Shown piece after piece: positions 58,782 through 64,000 of a stretch of DNA of 64,000 nucleotides. The stretch is from Leptospira sp. (lineage in GTDB: Bacteria > Spirochaetota > Leptospiria > Leptospirales > Leptospiraceae). The notes below the pieces were generated by a model. The model saw only the letters and a program-made list of their open reading frames with translations, searched no databases and was not told the origin of the DNA. A program made the translations under genes and the position numbers. Where the stretch lies: contig PEQN01000016.1 in NCBI GenBank assembly GCA_002786225.1, positions 1 to 64,000 of the forward strand, read 5' to 3'. The stretch's first letter is position 1, and each line of letters starts with the position of its first letter.

Positions 58782-58856
58782 CCGAGTATCAACGGAACGC
58801 TCTTTGTAATGTAGAAACAGAAAATTGCAAGATAGGCTTTGAAGTTTATACGTGAG
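58782..58856 (+). pseudogene. Scrambled remnant of a fourth toxin cassette
   Basis: Two scraps of the 845-residue gene lie side by side. 58798-58813 is an exact 16-base match to 55479-55494 (the ALCNV region). 58831-58856 matches 55415-55440 (the ALEFIR region) in all but four of 26 positions. Their order is reversed relative to the gene, so a deletion or rearrangement occurred. The frame ends in TGA. Confidence 0.65.
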
Positions 58857-58860
58857 CCTC

Positions 58861-58909
58861 GCCCAGCACCACTCAATCGCTAACGCTCATTTGTTGCAGT
58901 GGTGACTGG
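58861..58909. repeat. Island repeat, diverged copy 2
   Basis: GCCCAGCACCACT returns as AGTGGTGACTGG with one extra base, so it can fold as an imperfect hairpin. The loop shares AACGCTCA with the other island repeats. It follows directly on the cassette remnant. Confidence 0.6.
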
Positions 58910-59121
58910 ATAATACAAAAACTAATTTATTGAACAAGTTATCTGTTATATTAGATGAAAATTACAGTTAAGAGACATAATTTTTATCGACCGGTTAAAA
59001 TATTTCGAAAATACGATATAAAAGTTCAATGAAAACGCAAGTTTTCAGGAAAAACGATCAGAGATGTACATAGCCAGATTGGAGCAAAAAGAAAAAGTTA
59101 GCTTATAAAATAAATCAGAAC
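58910..59121. other. Intergenic stretch before the IS remnant
   Basis: About 210 AT-rich bases with no open frame of note. A short symmetrical element (ACCGGT inside TCGACCGGTTA at about 58989) is visible. No promoter or RNA gene seen. Confidence 0.3.
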
Positions 59122-59830
59122 CTATGCTACTTTTTTGTAGGAATAAATATGATACAAACCATTCAAGACAGGAATAGAAACTAACTTGGAATCAGGTGGC
59201 TTTTGGATTACAGAAGGAATAGGTGTTTCTTTGTTCAAAGCTATGTGGGTTCGGTGGTTGTTGTAAAATTGAATAAACTCATCTAACTTAGTTTCCAAAT
59301 GGTATTGGTTCATAGGTATGAAGTAATCTAAGAATTCCTCTTTGCATGTTTTCACAAATCGTTCTGCATATCCATTCTGCCAGGCCTGTCCAGCATAACT
59401 TTCCAAAGGAAATTGTGCTAGGGTGAGCGAATAGAAGTTTTCTTGTGTTTCACTTTGACTTTCCCGAGAAAACGAGTTATTCTTTTTCCGAACAAAGAAT
59501 CGTTGTCAGAAATAACATATTTGATTGTTAGATCGGAATGGATTGCTTTTCGTATTGATAGTTTCAAAACTCTACGAACCCAAGATGTTGTTGGGTGAGT
59601 ATGGATGTCATAATGAAGGATTCGTCTTGTCGAAAGGTGCATGTAAAAGAGAACACGATATATTTCTTGGAAGTTAACGGAATATACTGAGAATATATCT
59701 TTAACGATGATACAATCAGAATGTAGGTTGTAGAAGTTTTTCCAGGAAAGTTAATTAGATTTCTATCATCTAGCGAAGTGATTGCCTCCTCAGCGACTTT
59801 TGCCGATGAATTTGGCACACAGTGTGCCAA
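59122..59830 (-). pseudogene. Frameshifted DDE integrase-type transposase (IS481/IS3-like)
   Basis: Reading downwards, the frame DIFSVYSVNFQEIYRVLFYMHLSTRR continues as ILHYDIHTHPTTSWVRRVL and [17 protein letters not shown], and stops after [10 protein letters not shown] near 59418. A different frame resumes with [21 protein letters not shown] and [22 protein letters not shown] (59406-59122). The D, D and E residues of the rve core are all recognisable but separated by the frameshift. The N-terminal helix-turn-helix part is missing or unrecognisable. It is a dead insertion sequence remnant in the island. Confidence 0.78.
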
Positions 59831-59833
59831 ATT
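59809..59833. repeat. Perfect 25-base palindrome
   Basis: AATTTGGCACAC, a central A, then GTGTGCCAAATT: twelve perfect pairs around one base. It sits at the upstream end of the transposase remnant, as an IS terminal sequence, integration target or operator could. Confidence 0.7.
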
Positions 59834-59942
59834 GAATATTTGAAGGATAACGCACGTTAATTTTTATTGTCTATATAAAGTATAATGAATATTAAATGAT
59901 ATTTCCTTCGTTCAAAAACTTAATCGATCTCCCATTCCATCT

Positions 59943-59985
59943 CATCCTGACGATAGGCTTTAGCCTATTGCAGGATGAAGCTTAT
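59943..59985. repeat. Hairpin repeat E, copy 1
   Basis: Arms CATCCTG and CAGGATG with an inner ATAGGCT-TT-AGCCTAT stem. The 43 bases recur at 61992-62034 with one mismatch. The GGCTTTAGCC core resembles subterminal hairpins of IS200/IS605-derived REP-like elements. Confidence 0.75.
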
Positions 59986-60060
59986 AGTAATATTATCAGC
60001 TAACAAGTTCCAATTGGTTTTTTAGATCAAGGTTTCTGCCCAAGGAATATCCCACTGATG

Positions 60061-60080
60061 CCACGTGCTTTAGCGCGTGG
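60061..60080. repeat. Hairpin repeat F
   Basis: Eight-pair stem (one wobble) around TTTA, with core GCTTTAGC as in repeat E. Probably a related REP-like element. Confidence 0.6.
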
Positions 60081-60104
60081 TGAAGTTTACAAGAACCAAT
60101 CTCT

Positions 60105-60182
60105 GCGCCCCAGACCCAGCACCATTTCTAACGCTCAGCTTTGCTTCGCTAAATGGTGCTGGGGAGCTGGAAGAGGCGCCCA
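60105..60182. repeat. Island repeat, full copy 3
   Basis: A perfect 13-base-pair stem (60115-60127 with 60151-60163) surrounds a 23-base loop with AACGCTCAGCTTTGC. GCGCCCC and GGCGCCC lie outside it. The central 52 bases match copy 4 at 62091-62142 with about four differences. Confidence 0.78.
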
Positions 60183-60288
60183 ATAACCCCAAAATAAAGC
60201 CAAAAAAACATAAGTACTAACAAAATAAGTTGCAAGAATAAAGTTACTAACTTCTTAAATATTGTTAGATCAAAGATAAAATCTGAAA

Positions 60289-60468
60289 TTGGATGTTAAA
60301 GATGAGCAAAATGAATTTAGATTTGCTGCTCTAGGAATAACCAATGTGGGTAGAAAATTATTTGTCATTTTTACGATTCGAAAAAGTAAAATTAGAATTA
60401 TTTCTGCTAGAGATATGAGTAAGAAAGAGAGGAAGCTTTATGAAAATTTTGACCAAAAAAATACCTAA
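60289..60468 (+). pseudogene. brnT: 5'-truncated BrnT-type toxin
   Basis: The frame, open from 60280, encodes FRFAALGITNVGRKLFVIFTIRKSKIRIISARDMSKKERKLYEN, the C-terminal half of BrnT toxins (family pattern: R-x-x-x-x-G, L-x-V-x-x-T-x-R, RIISAR-x-x-x-x-x-ER-x-x-Y). The N-terminal F-x-W-D-x-x-K-x-x-x-N-x-x-KH block is missing: the frame is stopped at 60277 and no homologous sequence precedes it. It overlaps the antitoxin gene by 29 bases. The ribonuclease should be inactive. Confidence 0.72.
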
Positions 60469-60721
60469 ATTCAAAAATTCAGATGAAGAAGTAAAGTTTT
60501 GGGATAAGAATGATGGAACAGATTATTTTAACTTTAATCAGTTAGAAAAAGTTTCATTCCCGAATTTAAAACCAACAACCAAAATGATTTCTTTACGACT
60601 TCCTGAATCTTTGTTAGAAAGGCTTAAAACATTAGCAAACAAAAACGATGTTCCATACCAATCTTTAATTAAGATTCTCCTAGCCGAAAAAGTTAATGAA
60701 GAGTTTAAGAAGGTTAGTTAA
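60440..60721 (+). CDS. brnA: BrnA/CopG-type antitoxin
   Basis: 93 residues. The N-terminal half KFWDKNDGTDYFNF is the toxin-binding part seen in BrnA and related CopG antitoxins. The C-terminal MISLRLPESLLERLKTLANKNDVPYQSLIKILLAEKV is a ribbon-helix-helix DNA-binding domain. The gene is intact and overlaps the truncated brnT, as in functional operons. Because the toxin is broken, it may act as an orphan regulator or anti-addiction antitoxin. Confidence 0.82.
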   Translation: MKILTKKIPKFKNSDEEVKFWDKNDGTDYFNFNQLEKVSFPNLKPTTKMISLRLPESLLERLKTLANKNDVPYQSLIKILLAEKVNEEFKKVS

Positions 60722-61042
60722 TTCGTATCTGCCTCGCATAATATTGTACTACATTGAGCTTTGCCTGACCTGACAGCATTTTTCGTAGAAAAAAGTTATT
60801 AGGTTGTAACTAATCCTCACAAAAACTAATCCATCTGTGAAGATGATTTATGGAAGTAGTGGATTGGGAGCATGAACATAAAAATCTAGTGTAAAAAAGG
60901 TAGGATGGTGTATTGTGGTTGATGGAATTGATTTGAGGGAAACTGTAGGATTCAATCCTACGGCAATGATATACATTCTCAAAACGCCTGAACAAATTTC
61001 GAATGTATAAACCGATGATCTACCGTCCTGGAGAAAAAATAA
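60722..61042. other. Intergenic region with a palindrome
   Basis: About 320 bases with no gene. At 60945-60961 there is a perfect inverted repeat GTAGGATT-C-AATCCTAC, about 82 bases upstream of the next gene, a possible operator. A GGAGA ribosome binding site is present about 10 bases before ATG 61043. Confidence 0.5.
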
Positions 61043-61834
61043 ATGAATAAAGCTATATTTTTCTTCATTTTTTCTGTTACCGTAATCTTTGCAACAGATA
61101 CACAAGATCTAGAAAAAGTTAAACAAAAGATAGAGTATCACAATAGTGGATTCATGAAAGGAAATTTAATAACATCATTAGAAGATGATTGGTTAAAAAT
61201 AACAAATTATTATATAAATGGTGAATCTTTTAAAAATAGGCTCAAAGAACCAGATCGTTTAGAATCTATAGAAAAATGGGGCGATCATCGGCGTTGGTTT
61301 GTGAGCAAATGGCAAGGCATAGAACCAGCAATTTATGTGTCGGCTGATTATACACATGATTTTTACGATGATGATATTAGAGAATCCAGACAAATACCAA
61401 CCGACTTGAAAGATTATTTTAAATTTCACGTCAAAAATTACTGCGAGTTTGATGGAAAGATGGATACCCGTTATGCGCGTATAAAAAAGATGAAGCTCAC
61501 CTACTACGATGCACCTTATACAGCTGTCAATAATATGATGAATATCAAAATTGTTGGTAAATTCAAAAAAATTATTAGCTATGATATAGAGCTCAAAGAA
61601 GAGGATAAAATCATCGATGCAATGCAGACCTATCATCCGCTCAAACCGACTACCTTATTTGGGAATATTTTTGCAATCCAATTGAAGGTGTTAGAGGTAT
61701 ATCCTGGAGAGAAGAATATGCCTCTATGTACTTCCTATTATTATATGGGACGAAAAGGTTGGGGAAGCTATGAGGAGATTTTAAAACAGATAGATGAATT
61801 GCCTGAATTGAAAGGGAAGCGGAATCCGTATTAG
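61043..61834 (+). CDS. Orphan secreted protein of unknown function
   Basis: 263 residues beginning MNKAIFFFIFSVTVIFATDTQ, a signal peptide with cleavage near Ala-Thr. The mature domain is rich in Tyr, Lys and Asp; segments include WGDHRRWFVSKWQGIEPAIYVS and YYYMGRKGWGSYEEILKQIDEL. Two Cys (YCEFDGK and PLCTSYYY) may form a disulfide. No family recognised. It is located between the brnTA remnant and a repeat copy, so it may be island cargo, for example an effector or an unpaired immunity protein. Confidence 0.62.
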   Translation: MNKAIFFFIFSVTVIFATDTQDLEKVKQKIEYHNSGFMKGNLITSLEDDWLKITNYYINGESFKNRLKEPDRLESIEKWGDHRRWFVSKWQGIEPAIYVSADYTHDFYDDDIRESRQIPTDLKDYFKFHVKNYCEFDGKMDTRYARIKKMKLTYYDAPYTAVNNMMNIKIVGKFKKIISYDIELKEEDKIIDAMQTYHPLKPTTLFGNIFAIQLKVLEVYPGEKNMPLCTSYYYMGRKGWGSYEEILKQIDELPELKGKRNPY

Positions 61835-61991
61835 GACTAATTGTTCTCAAGACTGTAGGTATTCCCTTAGTGAAGGGATGTGTATAATTCAAGGTTAAGA
61901 CTCTCTCTAGGGACGCCAAATATTCCCTAAACAATATAATAATAGTTAGGCTTATTAGATATGACTCAATGTTAAGTTTTATTTATGTTTT

Positions 61992-62034
61992 CATCCTGAC
62001 TATAGGCTTTAGCCTATTGCAGGATGAAGCTTAT
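61992..62034. repeat. Hairpin repeat E, copy 2
   Basis: Identical to copy 1 (59943-59985) except for one base in the 43, including the AGGCTTTAGCCT core and the AAGCTTAT tail. Confidence 0.75.
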
Positions 62035-62086
62035 CTTACATATTGAACGTAGGAAAACACTCCAGTTCACCATCGCCATCTTTCGC

Positions 62087-62173
62087 AGTGACCCAGCACC
62101 ATTTTCAACGCTCAGCTTTGCATCGCTAAATGTTGCTGGGGCGCCCTCGTCGAGAGCGAGGGAGAAGGCGCCC
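62087..62173. repeat. Island repeat, full copy 4
   Basis: Same arms as copy 3 but the returning arm is AAATGTTGCTGGG with one mismatch. It carries an additional inner hairpin (CCCTCG-(7)-CGAGGG at about 62143-62161) and ends with GGCGCCC like copy 3. Confidence 0.75.
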
Positions 62174-62260
62174 AAACAATTTTTTTAGTAGTAAACTATT
62201 ACTTGATAAATGTTCATTCAAATGAAATGCTGTGTTTTATCATTGCACTAGAAACCCTTT

Positions 62261-62290
62261 ATGAAGAGGATAACCTCCATTGAAACCTAG
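62261..62290 (+). other. Nine-codon leader ORF overlapping the next gene's start
   Basis: ATG 62261 begins a frame of nine codons and TAG (M-K-R-I-T-S-I-E-T). It overlaps the TTG start at 62280 in another frame. The GAGGATAACCTC palindrome over the ribosome binding site could sequester it. Translation of the leader is only a possibility. Confidence 0.25.
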
Positions 62291-63485
62291 AAATAAAAGT
62301 TTAGATCTCTTCCGAGGGTTTACTGTGTTGTTGATGGTGATCGTAAATAATCCTGGGAATTGGGGACAAATTTATTCCTTCTTCAAACATGCAGCTTGGG
62401 ATGGCTTGGGTTCTGCTGATTTTGTATTTCCGTTTTTTTTAATCGCGGTCGGTGCATCCATTCCTTTTGCTTATGCGAAACGCAAATCATTAGCTGAGTC
62501 GGATGCTAGAATTCTTTTTCATGTATTTCTTAGAGCCTCGTTTTTAATTTGCATAGGTTTACTATTGAATGGTTTCCCTGATTACAAATTGTCCGAGTTG
62601 CGAATTCCTGGTGTCTTACAAAGAATAGGTGTTGTTTACTTTTTTGCATATGCTATCTATCTTAGTTTAAACTTTAGGTTACAGTTTTTCCTATTTGTCA
62701 GTATTCTTTTGTCTTATATAATTGGGATTGTATATTTAGCTCCTCCTGATTGGAAATATGTACAAAATGTTCCCTTTCGATATGATTCCATTTACAATTG
62801 GGCTGCTTATATTGATCGTTCTTTGTTGAGTGGACATCTTTGGAAGATTACCAAAGTCTGGGATCCAGAAGGTATCCTGAGTACGATTCCTTCCATAGCG
62901 AGCGCTCTCATGGGAATTTGGATTTCGGAATGGTTTATTAAAGCTATAAGTGTAAAAGTCGACTTAACTTCAAAGGAAAAATTTCAATCACAACGTTCTA
63001 TTCAAGCCATTTCGAATTTTCTTTTACGATTATTTCCTGATAATGAGAAGAAAGAATATTTTCCAGTTGTTGTTAAGTTTTTTTTTGTTGGAATCATTTT
63101 TCTGACCTTAGGGTTCTTTGTTCATAGCGTCTTCCCAATTAACAAGAGCCTTTGGTCTTCTAGTTTTGTTTTGGTAACAGGTGCCTCAGCATATTTTTTT
63201 ATTCTAATATTGTATTTTATACCAGCATCATGGCAGGATGCAAAAGTTTTGAAACCCATTCTAATGCTTGGACAATCTGCACTCTTTGTATTTGTATTCA
63301 CTGGCTTATTCTCGAGAATTCTAAATTTAGTTTTACACGATGGCAAATCTACAAAGCAGATTGTCTTCTCGACATTGAGTATTTTTAGTCAACCAAAAGA
63401 TAACTCACTATTCTATTCATTAGTCTATCTATGTTTTACGATTAGCATAACATATATTTGGCGAAAACTTACTCAACGAATTTGA
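62280..63485 (+). CDS. HGSNAT-like membrane acyltransferase (DUF1624/DUF5009)
   Basis: 401 residues with about ten membrane segments. NKSLDLFRGFTVLLMVIVNNPGNWG is the characteristic N-terminus of bacterial proteins related to heparan-alpha-glucosaminide N-acetyltransferase, and ADFVFPFFLIAVGASIPFAY follows. PDWKYVQNVPFRYDS and DPEGILSTIPSIASALMGI are also family blocks. It probably transfers an acetyl group across the membrane to a sugar. The start is TTG, with GAGGA nine bases upstream. It does not belong to the island by gene content. Confidence 0.85.
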   Translation: MKPRNKSLDLFRGFTVLLMVIVNNPGNWGQIYSFFKHAAWDGLGSADFVFPFFLIAVGASIPFAYAKRKSLAESDARILFHVFLRASFLICIGLLLNGFPDYKLSELRIPGVLQRIGVVYFFAYAIYLSLNFRLQFFLFVSILLSYIIGIVYLAPPDWKYVQNVPFRYDSIYNWAAYIDRSLLSGHLWKITKVWDPEGILSTIPSIASALMGIWISEWFIKAISVKVDLTSKEKFQSQRSIQAISNFLLRLFPDNEKKEYFPVVVKFFFVGIIFLTLGFFVHSVFPINKSLWSSSFVLVTGASAYFFILILYFIPASWQDAKVLKPILMLGQSALFVFVFTGLFSRILNLVLHDGKSTKQIVFSTLSIFSQPKDNSLFYSLVYLCFTISITYIWRKLTQRI

Positions 63486-64000
63486 TATTTCTTCTGTCCC
63501 GAGATGCCTAGTCGAGTCATTAGGCGGTATAAAAATGCACTGGAAGAGGGAAGAAGATTTCCAACTTTTGCAAGGATTCCTCGGTAGACAGGAAGTGAAA
63601 TTTCTAATTTGGGACGAGTGAAAGTGGAAAGAACAACCTCTGCAACTTCTTTCGTGTCCAAGGTGCTTCCTGAAAAAGTCAATGCAGCCTCAATTTTATC
63701 TTTCTGAAGATCCAGCATGGGAGTGCGAACGGCGTCAGGGCAGATGACGGATACAGTGATTCCAAAAGGCTTCAATTCTTGGGCTGTAGCCAAGGAGAAA
63801 GATCTCACTGCAAATTTCGAAGCTGAATACAAACTCATTCCTGGAATGGGAGCAAGTCCTGCTAAAGATGAAATGTGTACAATATGTCCATAGTTTTGAT
63901 TCTTTAGAATCTTCGAAGTGAGATTTGTCCCAAGAATTAAACCTTTAAGATTGATATCAATATGAAAGTCTATATCCTCACTTCTAAAATCATAAACATA
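63473..64000 (-). CDS. SDR family oxidoreductase (5' end outside window)
   Basis: The frame runs from the right edge down to 63473. The visible part includes INLKGLILGTNLTSKILKNQNYGHIVHISSLAGLAPIPGMSLYSASKFAVRSFS, with the catalytic Ser and Tyr-x-x-x-Lys, and VSVICPDAVRTPML. This is a classical short-chain dehydrogenase. Cofactor-binding N-terminus is not in the window. Its 3' end overlaps the acyltransferase gene by 13 bases. Confidence 0.9.
   Translation of the reverse strand, partial: YVYDFRSEDIDFHIDINLKGLILGTNLTSKILKNQNYGHIVHISSLAGLAPIPGMSLYSASKFAVRSFSLATAQELKPFGITVSVICPDAVRTPMLDLQKDKIEAALTFSGSTLDTKEVAEVVLSTFTRPKLEISLPVYRGILAKVGNLLPSSSAFLYRLMTRLGISGQKKYQIR

Larger units (their letters stand above)
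59834..60104. other. Non-coding stretch with two hairpin repeats
   Basis: About 270 bases without a gene. It holds the CATCCTG hairpin repeat (59943-59985) and, at 60061-60080, a second hairpin, CCACGTGC-TTTA-GCGCGTGG, with the same GCTTTAGC core. Nothing else is visible. Confidence 0.5.
61835..62260. other. Non-coding stretch with repeats E and island repeat
   Basis: Contains repeat E copy 2 (61992-62034), then the island repeat copy 4 (62087-62173), the same order as at 59943 and 60105. The remaining bases show no gene. Confidence 0.5.

Noticed and set aside
61259..61636. Minus-strand ORF of 125 residues
   Set aside because: Opposes the secreted-protein gene at 61043, which has a ribosome binding site and a signal peptide; the reverse frame has no comparable support.
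53310..62173. Island repeats as integron attC sites, since the loop contains TAACGCT and the antisense GAGCGTTAG
   Set aside because: In attC sites the core motifs lie at the outer ends around an inner stem. Here the motif lies in the loop and the flanks lack paired GTTRRRY and RYYYAAC. No integrase gene is in the window.
53289..62260. CRISPR array or prophage in the accessory island
   Set aside because: The repeats are few and irregularly spaced, with no cas genes; there are no capsid, terminase or integrase genes apart from the dead IS.

Overview
The window looks like a chromosomal segment of a spirochaete of the family Leptospiraceae, most likely a free-living Leptospira. The DNA is AT-rich, predicted lipoproteins with loose spirochaete-type lipoboxes are frequent, and there is a bacterial heme oxygenase. 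Two copies of a PilZ-linked family that I know mainly from Leptospira (DUF1577) are present, together with two photolyase-family genes that fit a light-exposed environmental organism. The genus assignment is inference; no rRNA gene is present to confirm it.

Layout. 1-17124 is almost entirely minus-strand: the 5' part of a sulfate-binding lipoprotein gene, an MFS transporter with heme oxygenase, an AI-2E-type permease, a PiT-like carrier, an OlsB-like acyltransferase, DNA polymerase I followed by a glycosyltransferase and a GHKL kinase-like protein, two DUF1577/PilZ paralogues around OsmC and pirin genes, and gltX with a lipoprotein gene. 17219-20736 (+) encodes a divergent, compact type IIA topoisomerase (A then B subunit, overlapping). 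20750-28445 (-) holds two metallo-beta-lactamase-fold lipoproteins around a photolyase, a DUF445 protein, an SDR and a GNAT. 28518-32352 contains a TPR lipoprotein gene, dprA, a Ca/Na antiporter and small proteins. 32389-40787 (-) is dominated by a 2000-residue aromatic repeat protein translationally coupled to a 799-residue membrane protein. 40792-53288 carries avtA, a DegT-fold protein lacking the PLP lysine, an ATP-grasp-like gene that seems to start at CTG, a PhrB-like photolyase, a VOC/MATE/Kunitz cluster, valS and purD.

53289-62180 is an accessory island. It contains a 5'-truncated large protein whose C-terminus looks like a cysteine-peptidase-type toxin domain, a small exported protein, an orphan second copy of the C-terminal domain with a paralogous small lipoprotein, a third diverged C-terminal domain with a leucine-rich-repeat partner, and scraps of a fourth. 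This is the layout of a polymorphic toxin/immunity cassette array. Downstream lie a frameshifted IS transposase, a truncated brnT next to an intact brnA-like antitoxin gene, an orphan secreted protein, and four copies of a palindromic repeat that mark the segment borders. The window ends with an HGSNAT-like acyltransferase and the 3' part of an SDR gene.

The housekeeping genes (polA, gltX, valS, purD, the topoisomerase pair, avtA) are intact. The points most worth following up are the toxin-cassette island, the DegT-like/ATP-grasp/photolyase operon, the unusual topoisomerase, the bacterial Kunitz-domain lipoprotein and the giant repeat protein. Family names come from motif recognition by eye; no database search was run.
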